Shown here piece by piece: positions 34,601 to 45,383 of a stretch of DNA of 64,000 bases. The notes under the pieces were generated by a model, which saw nothing but the letters and a program-made list of their open reading frames with translations, did no database searches and was not told the origin of the DNA. The DNA is from Omphiscola glabra (Eukaryota > Mollusca > Gastropoda > Lymnaeidae), in the NCBI GenBank assembly GCA_964017045.1, contig OZ024795.1:54289350-54353349 (forward strand), in the 5' to 3' direction. Numbering within the stretch: position 1 is the stretch's first letter; each line of letters begins with the position of its first letter. Made by a program: the position numbers and the translations under genes.

Positions 34601-35319
34601 TATGCGTAAATTAAATACAGGGAATTTTAAAATAAGGCTAGCAGATGATTTGGAAGAAACTTGAGAAACATTGCAACAATTAACGATAAGCCCAAAAGTG
34701 CCGATAAGCCCAAAAGTGCCGACACTAAATCATGAATGCAAAAAATAAAAAGCTTCTTTTTAGAATAAATAAGAATGAAATGTATAAATTAATGTTTAAA
34801 CTTACCTATGGCAGTTTTAAAATCCATGGAAAAGGCACTAAATTTAGCAAAACGGCTTATCCAAAACAGTCAGCTTCTTCAACTTGTAATTTTCTTACTC
34901 GCATGCCGCCAATGGCTAAACACGCAAAAGTTTTTTTTTTAGAATTTTGATGACGTGTTTCCTAATCTAACCGTGTTTCCTAATCTAACCGCTTAAGCTC
35001 CATCAACGGGCCATTACCAAAATAATAACAGTTTTATTATAAAATGGATTGTCTTTCTTAAAATCAATTTTTAACAATTGTAAAATGATGGTATCTGCTA
35101 GAAAATTCATTTTTAATTCTTAAATCAACGTTTTTAAACTGAAATTTTTATTTTTAAAATTGCAAAACAATATCAGAATAAAGATCTACATCAGTACTTT
35201 CTAAATCCGTTGCTTCCAGTACAACAAATACGATGGGGAAAACGCTAAGACGGTTAGCGCGACCCTACTAAAAAAATCTCAATGCAGCGTAATTTTCAGA
35301 GCGTCATTTAGAATACCTA
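31640..35319. mobile_element. Degenerate element with long terminal inverted repeats, possibly nested
   Basis: The right end (35319 leftward) reads TAGGTATTCTAAATGACGCT on the minus strand and matches 32745-32915 on the plus strand over about 170 bp with few mismatches. The outermost left edge at 31640 shares only the first 16 bases. ataatagta occurs at 31633-31641 and 35320-35328, compatible with a 7- to 9-bp target duplication inside the minisatellite. Between the repeats, about 33.0-33.9 kb reads YLKLTGPHWDIVTRF and other transposase-like scraps with stops. The family is not identified. The interior between 31.7 and 32.7 kb is AT-rich filler. Confidence 0.5.
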
Positions 35320-35324
35320 ATAAT

Positions 35325-35718
35325 AGTATCCATCTACCATACTGGCGAGCTGAACCATAATAGATATCCATCTACCTAACTGGCAAGCTGAACCATAATA
35401 GTATCCATCTACCATACTGGCGAGCTGAACCATAATAGATATCCATCTACCTAACTGGCAAGATGAACCATAATAGATATCCATCTACCATACTGGCGAG
35501 CTGAACCATAATAGATATCCATCTACCTAACTGGCAAGATGAACCATAATAGATATCCATCTACCATACTGGCGAGCTGAACCATAATAGATATCCATCT
35601 ACCTAACTGGCGAGCTGAACCATAATAGATATCCATCTAACTAACTGGCAAGATGAACCATAATAGAGAGATCCACCTACCATACTGGCGAGATGAACCA
35701 TAATAGATATCTACTTAC
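35325..35718 (-). repeat. 38-bp minisatellite built from exon L end plus splice donor
   Basis: About 10 units. On the minus strand each reads TATTATGGTTCAGCTCGCCA then GTATGGTAGATGGATATC, i.e. the YYGSACQY end of exon L plus its donor. Most units have CGC where the exon has TGC (Cys to Arg in the exon frame). The array directly abuts the true donor at 35717-35718. Confidence 0.9.
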
Positions 35719-35856
35719 CATACTGGCAAGCTGAACCATAATAGGATTTTTCACAACCTGAGCCGGGATAACAATCTCCACTATCCAGGCAGCCGTCTGT
35801 GTCACAGTGACATTTGAACAAGCAGTTGGGAAACCCAAACCATCCAGTCGGACAGA
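35719..35856 (-). CDS. Exon L: N-terminal EGF-like module
   Basis: The 138-bp exon has an acceptor TTCTTGTAG at 35857 and donor ATG|GTAAGT at 35718, both phase 1. It encodes CPTGWFGFPNC, then a CHC pair, then DGCLDSGDC, and ends YYGSACQY. The 'GWFG' and 'ACQY' signatures are typical of the first EGF-like unit of molluscan multi-EGF proteins, placed just before the fucolectin-type region. Its last 25 or so bases plus the donor are the template for the adjacent intronic minisatellite (35325-35718). Confidence 0.75.
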
Positions 35857-36324
35857 CTACAAGAAGTAATTTAAAGAAAATATTTACATACTGATTCTGG
35901 TTAACTTGTCCAAATATAATTGATTTCCATTGTAATATATACAGTATATATAATATGTGTACATATGTATATATGTGTATATATATGTATATATACATAC
36001 AGTTCATTAATGCAAGGCTAGAATTATGAAAATCTAAAAGAAGCCCATGAGTTAAGACTACAAATAGTCAGTGGCGTAGCATCAGTAGCGTCAACGAAAC
36101 TTTATGAAACTTTGTGGCATCTGCTGTCTTAAATATTCTTAGAATGATTAATGGGAGCAGAGCATAGAGATTAGCTTTTGCATAAATAATTAAGATGGCT
36201 AAGAAAAGGAAGAGATTTGGTGTGGCTTTGCACACTTGTACGATGGGACTGAGTTTATCAACACTTTGACGTTAAAGAAGATATGTGCCTCTTTTTTTTA
36301 AAGCCTCTATATTAACTTCAATTT
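35857..36324. other. Intron between exon L and putative first exon
   Basis: It holds a TATATG microsatellite at about 35935-36000 and a possible transposon edge (cagtggcgtagcatca) at about 36070. Confidence 0.5.
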
Positions 36325-36500
36325 TGTGCGTGGCTGGCAAAATCTTCGGATGGCTAATTAACCCACTTCACAAACCCTATCAAGCTGAGACTTTTCATGA
36401 AGACTCATTGCCGATGACAACACATTCTATCAAGTTTTTCAATGGGAACATGAAGGAAATATGATGACACTGATCTCACTAAAAAAATCATGATATCCGC
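36325..36500 (+). repeat. Interspersed repeat family, copy 2
   Basis: Contains ggcaaaatcttcggatggct, aacccacttcacaaaccc, ctcattgccgatgacaacac and the terminal atgaaggaaatatgatgac block shared with the copy at 43.5 kb. Confidence 0.6.
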
Positions 36501-36793
36501 ACTAAATGAGATTGAGAGTTGTGATTCTTTAGTTGTGTTGTTAATCTTGTGGCATGATTGGCTGAAAGGAGAGAAAAATAAATACTAATGCTTAACGAGG
36601 TGCAGTTTTTTTTTACACTGTGTCCGGGTATTTTTAGAAAATACCCAGAGGGTCGAAATGATAGAGAGAAAAAAAGTGTTAACGATTTACTTTCTATAGT
36701 ATGCAATGAAATCTACGACCCCATGTCGTAGTAAGAGTGCAGTGCGTGCGTCAACCGTTTGTGTAATAACCACTGATTGGAAAAGGCCGTTAC

Positions 36794-36881
36794 CGGATCC
36801 CGGAATAGAGATGAAATTGTATGAAACTCGCTGTGTGGTGGAGGAACACGCACAATAAACAACACAGAATAAGAGTCGCAT
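36794..36881 (-). CDS. Putative first coding exon: signal peptide
   Basis: Starting at the ATG at 36881-36879 the reading is MRLLFCVVYCACS, a short basic start followed by a hydrophobic core ending in small residues, typical of a signal peptide, then about 16 residues ending in IPGS. A donor (G|GTAACG) closes the exon in phase 1. Joined to the exon at 35856 it restores a valine codon in front of CPTGWFG, exactly where the first EGF module begins. An upstream in-frame ATG at 36908 gives a longer, less typical N-terminus. The frame also stays open beyond the donor to a second possible donor near 36690, but that one is phase 2 and does not fit the next exon. A different unseen first exon is possible. 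Confidence 0.4.
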
Positions 36882-37089
36882 CACCCTTAAGAAAAAAAAA
36901 ATCAACAAATTCTCTTTAGTTCAGAAGTCACGCTTGAAGCTCACTGCCTCTTTTATATGAGAGTTGACTGTTGTGTCACGGGACGAATATGAGTGCAGAC
37001 AAGTTAGTTCTCAGGGTTTGAGAGTGTATAGGGTAAGTCCATATATGTATAAAGCAGAGTACTTTTCCCGTGGTTGCGGTCCACTTTTT

Positions 37090-37690
37090 TCAATACTCGT
37101 TTCTATCCTGTTTGCTGTTTCTATCCTGTTTGTTGTTTCTATCATGTTTGTTGTTTCTATCATTTTTGTTGTTTTTATCATGTTTGTTGTTTCTATCATG
37201 TTTGTTGTTTTTATCATGTTTGTTGTTTCTATCCTGTTTGTTGTTTCTATCATGTTTGTTGTTTCTATCACGTTTCATGTTTCTACCATGTTTGTTGTTT
37301 CTACCATGTTTGATGTTTCTATCATGTTTTTTGTTTCTGTCATGTTTGTTGTTTCTATCATGTGTGTTCTTTCTACCATGTTTGTTGTTTCTACCATGTT
37401 TGTTGTTTCTACCATGTTTGTTGTTTCTACCATGTTTGTTGTTTCTACCATCTTTGTTGCTTCTATCATGGTTGTTGTTTCTGTCACGTTTGTTGTTTCT
37501 ATCATGTTTTTTTGTTTCTGTCATGTTTGTTGTTTCTAGCCTGCTTGTTGTTTATATCCTGTTTCTTGTTTTTATCATGTTTTTTGTTTCTATCATGTTT
37601 GTTGCTTCTATCCTGTTTTTTTTTAATCAAGTTTGTTGGTTCCATCATGTTTTTTTTATTCTATCATAATTGTTGTTTCTAAACTCGATT
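37090..37690. repeat. About 18-bp minisatellite, about 33 copies
   Basis: Core tttgttgtttctatcatg. Because the period is a multiple of three, frames stay open on both strands (VVSIMF / CCFYHV / ETTNMI) and are not genes. A short identical stretch reappears at 41335-41366. Confidence 0.95.
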
Positions 37691-37829
37691 TCAATAATTT
37701 GAGTAGAGCTAGGTAAAATAGACCCATCTTTATTTTTAAGCATGCTTTAATTTCTGAATGATTTCTTTCCTTTCAATTCATGGTACAGACGGTACAGTCT
37801 TCCATTCCAGATTTACATTTCCAAACCAT

Positions 37830-37985
37830 GGCGACAACCAATGATAAGAGAGCGGAACCAATCTACTAGCTCTTACCATGGCAGCAACCAATGATAAGTG
37901 AACGGAACCTATCTACTAGCTCTTACCATGGCAGCATCCAATGATAAGTGAACGGAACCAATCTACTAGCTCTTACAATGGCAGC
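37830..37985. repeat. About 51-bp repeat, three copies
   Basis: Each contains ttaccatggcagcaaccaat then gataagtgaacggaacc. Confidence 0.9.
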
Positions 37986-37989
37986 AACC

Positions 37990-38380
37990 AATGATGATAT
38001 AGCTTCCGGCTACAATAAGATGGTGGGAAAAAAAAAAAAAAAAAAAGAGCACAAAAGGAAGGAAATATCGATTTCAACAAAAATTAATCATAGGAAATAG
38101 TCCTTTCTGTGGAAAAGATACTTAAGACTCTGGCCAGCATCGGAATTTTGTTTCAGGTATGTATTTTTCATTTCAACAACATTTTGTTAACAAAATCTCC
38201 ATTATCATTTTACAAAGGGTAACTTTTGGCTACGACAAGATGGCGGTATAATAAGAACAAGTACAAAAAAGGAAGGAATTCTTAATTTCAACAAAAATTA
38301 GTTATAGGAGATAGTCATTTCTGTGAAAAATATACTTCAGACTCTGGCCGGAATTTTTTTTTCAGATACGTATTTCCCTT
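37990..38380 (+). promoter_or_regulatory. Two tandem monomers, probable 5' UTR of the downstream LINE
   Basis: Monomers at about 37995-38165 and 38218-38372 share ggctacgacaagatggcggt, aggaaggaa, tttcaacaaaaatta and gactctggcc. They sit just before the LINE open frame. caagatggcgg resembles a YY1 core, as in the 5' end of mammalian L1. A promoter role is inferred. Confidence 0.45.
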
Positions 38381-38386
38381 TTTACA

Positions 38387-41230
38387 ATGGGGTGTACAGA
38401 AACAGGTAGTACCCCTGATGGGGGAAAACGTTGTGCTCCTAGGAACAGTTTGTCCACCTTGGCCCTCTCCTTTCACTCAAGTCTCAACTGTCACTTGTGC
38501 ATCCCAGCAGCTGTTAGCATGCAACACGGTCGGCGAGGACCCAATTTTTGCGGTCGAAAATCAAAGATAAACTCTATTTCACTTAAAATTGCCACATGGA
38601 ACACCCGCACACTGCTTAACAGGGACTCTACAAACAGACCTCAATGACGCACGGCGCTCATTGCTCATGAACTTGCTAGATACAACATAAGACATTGCCG
38701 CCCTCAGTGAAACTAGACTCTCTGGCAAAGGTGAACTGACGGAAAGGCTTGCTGGCTATTCTTTTTTCTGGAGCGGACGAGACCCTGACGCAAGGCGAGA
38801 AGCTGGGGTTGGCTATCAAAACCTCTCTTGCGAGCAAGCTCTCCAAAAGGTATCACCGACCGTCTCACCCTCTGCCAATAAAAGAAGGCTGCCACTTTTG
38901 TCAGTGCCTATGCACCCACCATGACAAACACAGAAGAGAACCTAGATAAGTTTTATGAAGACCTGAACACTGTCATCTCCTTCACACCGACTGCCGACAA
39001 ACACATCATACTTGGAGATTTCAATACACGCGTCGTCAGTGACTACACCTCCTGGGGATGGGGGGGGGGAGTGATGGGGAAGTATAGTGTTAGAAAGTGC
39101 AATTGCAACATGTGCTGAACACGACCTTCTAATAACAAACACCACCTTCAGCCTGCCTACGCACAACAAGACCTCCTGGATGCACCCCCGTTCAAAACAC
39201 TGACACCTAATAGATTATGTCATCGTCAGAAATAGGGACCGGGAGGATGTGAGAGTGACTCAGGCCATGTGCGGCGCAGAATACTGGACGGATCACCGCC
39301 TCATCGTCTCAAAGATGAAAATTCACATCCAATATAATATAAGAGACGACCTCTGGCCAGCAAAACTCCGAAACGCCTCAATATCAGTTAGCTGAAGATC
39401 CCTGATGTGAGACAAACCTTTGTTGACACCCTGGATGAGCGCCTTGATACCATCACAATGGACAACCAGGACACGGAAACAGCGTGGACCACACTTCGTG
39501 AGACGGGGTATAGCACAGCCACTGAGTGCCTCAGACCCTCTACCAGGAAACACAGGGATTGGTTTGATGAAAACAACACAGCGATCCAAATGCTACTTGA
39601 ACAAAAACGTTGGGCACACAAGGCCTTCCATGATGACCCAATGTCAATAGCAAAGACAGCTGCATTGAGGAGCATCCGCAGCAAGGTCCAGTTGCCATTG
39701 CGCCAGATGCGAGACTCCTGGCTGAGTGAATAAGGTGATGAGATTCAGGGCTTTGCAGACAAAAAAGTTATGAAAAATATCTACAGTGGCCTGAGAGAAA
39801 TCTATGTAGTTACCACCTCAGGCTCTTCTCTTCTCCTTAGTGCAGACGGTTCTACACTCATCACATACAAGGAGAAAATCTTGAAAAGATGGGCGGAGCC
39901 TTTGATATTGTGCTGAATCCGCCATCCATCATTAATGATGAGGTCTTTGAAAGATTGCCCCAGGTCCCAACGAACAAGTCACTGGACGCTGTCCCAACTT
40001 TGGTCGAGATACAGACAGCAATCTGTCAAATGTCCAATGGCACAGTACCTGGCTCCAATATGACTACGTCAAAATCTACGAAGAGGGTGGACCAGCGTTG
40101 ACTGATAAGCTATTGCGTCTATTCCAGATCATCTGGCAGACAGAAACTGTACCACAGGACCTCAAAGATGCCTCAATTATCCACCTATACAAACACAAAG
40201 GAAACCGCCAGGCCTGCGACAATCACCGCGGAATTTCACTGGCAAGATCTTGGCCCGAGCTCTTCTGGAGCTTGGTCTCCTACCCGAAAGTCAAAGCGGT
40301 TTTCGAAAAGAACGCGGAAATATCGATATGGTGTTTGCTGCCAGGTAGCTCCAAGAGAAATGTCAGGAGCAAAATATGTACCTATATTCCACAATCATCT
40401 ACCTGAATAAGGCTTTTGACCATGTCAATAGAGGTGGCCTGTGGAAAATCATGAAGAAGTACAGATGCCCAGACAAATTCACCAACATCATCCGTCAGCT
40501 GCATGATGACCCGAGTGCATGACAATGGTCAGTCATCTCAAACATTCCCTGTCACAAAAGGTGTGAAGCAGGGCTGTGTCCTGGCTCCCACACTATTCAG
40601 TATTATGTTTTCTGCAATGCTGTCTAATGCATTTAAGGACTCCAACACCGGCTTGCCAATCTGTTTCCGTACACGATGGATCAGTCTTCCACCTTCAAGC
40701 TAAAACCAAGGTCAAACATAACACCATCAACGAGCTTCTGTTTGCGGACGATTGTGCCCTCAATGCTGCCTCTGAAGCCGCCATGCAACAAAGCCTTGAT
40801 ATCTTCTCTGAGGCCTGAAACAATTTTGGCCAAACAATCAACAAAAAGAAGACTATGAATTGTTGTATCAGCCAGCTCCCAGTAGGCCCTTCATTGAACC
40901 CAACATCATCAGCTACCTAGTATCTTCACCACCCTGAAACAGTCTCAACTCCGTTGGATGGGACACGTAGCCCATATGGAATCCACTGGCTCCCTAAACA
41001 CATATTATTCGGAGAACTCAAAATAGGCAAGCGCTCACAAGGAGGTCCATAAAAAACGTTACAAAGACTCACTGAAAGCGGCACTAAAGGCCTTCAGCAT
41101 CGACCCTACGAAATGGGTGCAGACAGCCCAGGACAGAGTCAGGTGGAAATCAGCTGTCAAGAAGGGGGCTAAATCTCATGAAGCCAGTAGGATAGCCACA
41201 ACTGAGACACAGCACGGATCGGACTAGCAG
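38387..41230 (+). mobile_element. Degenerate APE-type LINE (endonuclease plus reverse transcriptase)
   Basis: Several frames in order give LKIATWNTRTLLN (start of an AP-endonuclease domain, about 38580), IDIAALSETRLSGKGE, ADKHIILGDFNTRV (about 39000), KGVKQGCVLAPTLFS (about 40560, reverse transcriptase), ELLFADDCALNAA (about 40735, catalytic FADD), LRWMGHVAHMES (about 40950), and DPTKWVQTAQDRVRWKSAVK (about 41105), the usual C-terminal end. At least six stops or frameshifts break it, and the palm region is compressed, so it is inactive. The order and motifs fit one full-length but decayed element. Confidence 0.8.
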
Positions 41231-41334
41231 GCCCCCTGCTACCTACGTATTCACCGTAACCCATCCGGATGACTGGATGGTCCAAGTCGATGTTGACGGA
41301 CGAAAAAACACACAGCTGGTAGTCTAATGATTGT

Positions 41335-41366
41335 AGTGTTGTTTCTATCATGTTTGTTGTTTATGT
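41335..41366. repeat. Stranded fragment of the 37.1-37.7 kb minisatellite
   Basis: tgttgtttctatcatgtttg then ttgttt is identical to the array core, 3.6 kb from it and just right of the LINE. Confidence 0.7.
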
Positions 41367-42061
41367 GATCTTGGTACAAAGTTTACCATTTTGAGAGACT
41401 CGTAGTGTCTAGCTGGCAGTCTCATGATGTACCGTAGTGTTGTTTCAAAATAATTGAGTGTTGCTTATTGACTTATTGTGAGCTGTTGATATCGGCCATG
41501 TGGTTAAAGAAGAGAAGACAATTTGGACAGTGTCTTAGCGATCCTATTCATCAAGTGTAGCTACCAAGTCGAAAATTATACCCTAAAATTAATAGACATA
41601 ATGAGCCTGAAAACAATATGTTCAGGTGTAAGAATCACCCCCCCCCCCCCCCCCCCACATACAGACGGTTATAGTTATAGGGTATAAATCAGGATAGAAA
41701 ATGGTTTATTACATAACCTGAAAACAGTTATATTACTCCCTGCTCCTAAAAAAGAATATATTAATTGCTGAAAACAGCTTACTAAAGTACGATACGGTAC
41801 CTGAAAAAACTCTTTCAAATAAGGCGAATGCCATGGTGCAGAGCAGAAGTCTGGAATGTGATCTCATCGTGAGGGAAGCTAATACGCCATCAGCATCTTT
41901 TTGGTGCATTCATTGTCTTGAAAGATGTAGACATTTAACAAAAACAAATGATTACATCAAAAAGAACAAAACTGCGTGCTATATCAAATAAAAACCACAG
42001 ACTTTATGATTTTGTAGGGAAGAGCCAGTTCTTTCAACTGATGAACGTCTTTTTTTATACA
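41367..42061. other. Non-coding, C-run
   Basis: Includes a run of about 22 C at 41637-41658. No gene is seen. Confidence 0.6.
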
Positions 42062-42390
42062 TTTAGTGGACAAGCCAATGACATATTGGACAAGTACATC
42101 AAGATGGTCAGTAGTCAAGCCAATGAAATATCAGACAAGTACATCAAGATGGTCAAGCCAATGACATGTTGACAATACATCAAGATGGTCAATGGTCATG
42201 CCGATGAAATATTGGACAAGGATATTTTTAGATTTAGATTATACCGCAACAGCTGCCTGTGAAATCAACAACAGCTTCCTGTGCCAGTAACAACAGCTGC
42301 CTGTGACATCAGATGCCTGTTACAGTGACAACAGCTGCACGTGACAGTGACAATGACAATAGATGCATGTGGCAGTGACAAGTAAAAAGT
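42062..42390. repeat. Two adjoining degenerate repeats
   Basis: About four units with acaagtacatcaagatggtc (42068-42224), then about six irregular units of acaacagctgcctgtgacat (42245-42385). Confidence 0.85.
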
Positions 42391-42561
42391 AATGCCAAAA
42401 TTGATCGCGCGTTTGGTTACCAGGGGTTTGCCAAAATGGCAGAAAGATTTTTTGGACTCATTCACTATAAAAACATTAATGAAGTAGTGAAAACAAACAA
42501 ATAGTTGAAATAAAAATAAAAAATTAGACTAGAATTACTTTTCCGGTGTCATAATTTAAAA

Positions 42562-42759
42562 CAGCGGTTCTCAACCTGTGGGTCGCGACCCCTTAGGGGG
42601 TCGAACCACCCTTTCACAGGGGTCGCCTAAGACTATCGGAAAACACATATATTCTACAGCTATGAAGTAGCAACGAAAATAAAATTGTGGTTGGGGGGTC
42701 GCAACAACACGAGGAATGGTATTAAACGGTCGCATCACCAGGGAGGTTGAGAACCAGTG
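42562..42759 (+). mobile_element. SPIN-like hAT miniature element, complete
   Basis: The 198-bp element starts CAGCGGTTCTCAACCTGTGG and ends GGAGGTTGAGAACCAGTG, with terminal inverted repeats of about 16 bp (two mismatches). ATTTAAAA (42554-42561) and ACTTAAAA (42760-42767) flank it as an 8-bp target duplication with one mismatch, the size expected for hAT. Internal stretches such as GGGGTCGCCTAAGACTATCG then GAAAACACATAT, and AGCTATGAAGTAGCAACGAA, match what I remember of SPIN-type non-autonomous elements. It has no coding capacity. Confidence 0.75.
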
Positions 42760-42767
42760 ACTTAAAA

Positions 42768-43479
42768 TATAGGATGTGTTTAACAGGAGACCTACATTTA
42801 TCAACAGGGTATTTTCTGTTGCTTGCCAAGTAAGTGTGGAGTGATGGAAAACTCAAGTCCAGTATGCACCAAAATGCATCCATGCATTAAGAGCTTTTTA
42901 AAAAGTGTCGTGGGGGGGGAAAGGGGGGGGGGGGGTTAGGGTAAGTTCAATTTTAGCTGTTAAGGTTAATTTTCAAATAAAAAGTACATTTGTTTCATTT
43001 TTTAACCGCTCTTACATCAATTTTTATGCTTTCTTCTAAGAATCTTTTTTTTTTTTTGGACGTAGTACGTAATTTAGAAACATTACTATAATCAATTCTG
43101 TATGATCTGGTTCTCAAAGTTAACTGTCCTCAGTGCAGGTCGGAGGGGGGGGAAATCCAGAGTGGGGGAGTCCAGAGACGGGAGGTGACACCATGAGTTT
43201 ACCTTACTGCTGACACCAACCCTAGTGGCGCCTCTGACAACAACACTAATCACATGTCTTACCTTTAAATGGTGCAGGAATGCACACTAACGTGCGTAAA
43301 ACAAAGACCCGCGTAGCTATCTATCATTTCTTGTTTCCATCAACAGAAGTAAAACGCTGACACTGTGGAGAAGGTAAGAATTGTTGAGTCACAAGACTAT
43401 AGTACTGCCACGTAATATCCTCTAGTAAAGTGAATAGTCTTTGAAATTAAATCCTTTATAGTATGTCGCTTTTGTGTGT
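42768..43479. other. Non-coding, G-runs
   Basis: G-runs at about 42911-42935 and 43144-43152. No gene is seen. Confidence 0.5.
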
Positions 43480-43800
43480 TTAGGGCAAAATCTTCAAACA
43501 GCTAAGTGACCTACTTCCCAACCCCCAAAAATCTGTTTTCCCTGTTTTTCAAGTTGAAGATGAAGGAAATATGATGATGCTAATTTCATGAAATAAAATT
43601 CCTGATAACTGCACTAAACGAAATTCATCAAAATATCGCAAGTGCGTTTGGTGCATAATATTTTGGCATATAGACAACACATTCTGCTAAATTTTCAACC
43701 CAACTCCCAGAAATAGGTATTTCCTGTTTTTCTAGGGGAATATGAAGAAAAATTCCACAAAAAAATCGCAAGTGTGTTTGGCACATAATATTTTCTTTTG
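43480..43800 (+). repeat. Interspersed repeat family, copy 3, with internal duplication
   Basis: gggcaaaatcttcaaacagc, gatgaaggaaatatgatgat and ataactgcactaaacga are shared with 36325-36500. A following segment containing aaatcgcaagtg.gtttgg and cataatatttt occurs twice (about 43633 and 43765). Confidence 0.55.
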
Positions 43801-44249
43801 TTTTTCTGAGATAGTTGGCGATATAAAGCAGCAGTGTAAAAGCGGGTGGGACATTAGAATAGTAATATAAATTAATATAATATAAAATAATTGAAAAATG
43901 CAAATGAAGGATTGAACTGAAAAACTTCTTTTAGGGATTGTTTAATTTTGATTCTTATTTACCTGTTCAATCCTTCAATTAATTTAAAGAAAAGGTTAAA
44001 AATATTCTTTTTCAGAAATAGACCAAAAAACTTTCAGGAATTTTTTGGGGAAGGCGGTTAATGTGACATGGATGTCCCTCTATGAATTACTTTTTATCAA
44101 CTATGATTTAAATCCATAATTCATCCACAATTAGCTAAGACTTACATATCAATCGATCCACCATTTGCTAATAGGTAATGCCCAAATCTTTTTAGAGAGC
44201 TTTTGTTCTTCAAAAATACTAACATGACTGAAAACTCCATCTGAAATTA

Positions 44250-45060
44250 AATGCGACTCATGTCAACCAAATATTTAATCTGTCTTATGTCCACCAATTA
44301 TTTAATCAGTCTTATGTTCACCAATTATTTAATCTGTCTTATGTCCACCAATTATTTAATCTGTCTTATGTCCACCAATTATTTAATCTGTCTTATGTCC
44401 ACCAAATATTTATTCTGTCTTATGTCCACCAAATATTTAATATGTCTTATGTCCACCAAATATTTAATCTGACTTATGTCCACCAAATATTAAATGTTAC
44501 TTAGGTCCTTCTAAAATTTAATGTGACTTATGTCCACCAATTATTTAATCTGTCTTATGTCCACCAAATATTTATTCTGTCTTATGTCCACCAAATATTT
44601 AATCTGTCTTATGTCCACCAAATATTTAATCTGACTTATGTCCACCAAATATTAAATGTTACTTAGGTCCTTCTAAAATTTAATGTGACTTATGTTCACC
44701 AAATATTAAATGTGACTTATGCCCACCAATTATTTAATGTGACGTATGCCCACCAATTATTTAATGTGACGTATGCCCACCAATTATTTAATGTGACGTA
44801 TGCCCACCAATTATTTTATGTGACTTATGCCCACCAATTATTTAATGTGACGTATGCCCACCAAATATTTAATGTGACTTATGCCCACCAATTATTTAAT
44901 GTGACGTATGCCCACCAAATATTTAATGTGACTTATGCCCAATTATTTAATGTGACGTATGCCCACCAATTATTTAATGTGATGTATGCCCACCAAATAT
45001 TTAATGGGATTTATGTCCACCAAAAATTTTATGTGACTTGTCCTTCCCACAATTATTGTG
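44250..45060. repeat. 27-bp minisatellite, about 29 copies
   Basis: Core cttatgtccaccaaatattt then aatctgt. A block of about 170 bp (44350-44515) recurs at 44520-44690, so higher-order duplication took place. Frames stay open only because of the period. Confidence 0.95.
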
Positions 45061-45383
45061 ATTGATGTCCACTCAACATTTCTTTTGACATGTCTATCCA
45101 TCATTTAATTTGCTTTGATGCGGTGATGGCTTGACCTAAGGGTAAATTATGCACGAGCCAATTTACCCTGTACCTTTTAAGGGTCCTGCTAAATTGATCC
45201 TTATTTTTACAGGGGGAAGCAACTCGATTTGATCTTGAACTTAATTGTATTGATGCATATTGGTGATTTGGCATCTTGGATTTGACCCTGCATAACAAGC
45301 TTTACAATTAAGGGAAGAGAACAAAAAATAAGGGAAATAATACATGTTGTAAACTTAAACATATGATGGTACCCGTAACCCTC
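45061..45383. other. Non-coding, no feature seen
   Basis: Nothing recognised. Confidence 0.4.

Larger units (their letters stand above)
2124..36881 (-). other. Multi-EGF / fucolectin-domain gene, overall span (3' end outside window)
   Basis: Seventeen exons were assembled by eye from AG/GT borders, cysteine spacing and frame. All internal junctions are phase 1, so each exon is a symmetric 1-1 module that can be duplicated or skipped without frame change. In order the product is: signal peptide, one EGF-like module, a two-exon cysteine-containing module, a two-exon fucolectin/F5/8-type-like module, then an EGF-like exon and ten further EGF exons, about 707 residues in view. Known molluscan proteins with this layout are annotated as multiple-EGF-like-domain proteins, and some continue into a transmembrane and kinase or phosphatase region. 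Here the chain runs off the left edge before any such region, so receptor class is undecided. Introns are filled with minisatellites and transposons. The gene call is firm; the first exon is the weakest part. Confidence 0.8.

Noticed and set aside
36687..36793. Extension of the putative first exon to a donor near 36690
   Set aside because: That donor gives phase 2, incompatible with the phase-1 acceptor of the next exon.
37090..37690. Cys-rich (CCFYHV) or hydrophobic (VVSIMF) proteins
   Set aside because: 18-bp repeat read in different frames; no unique sequence.
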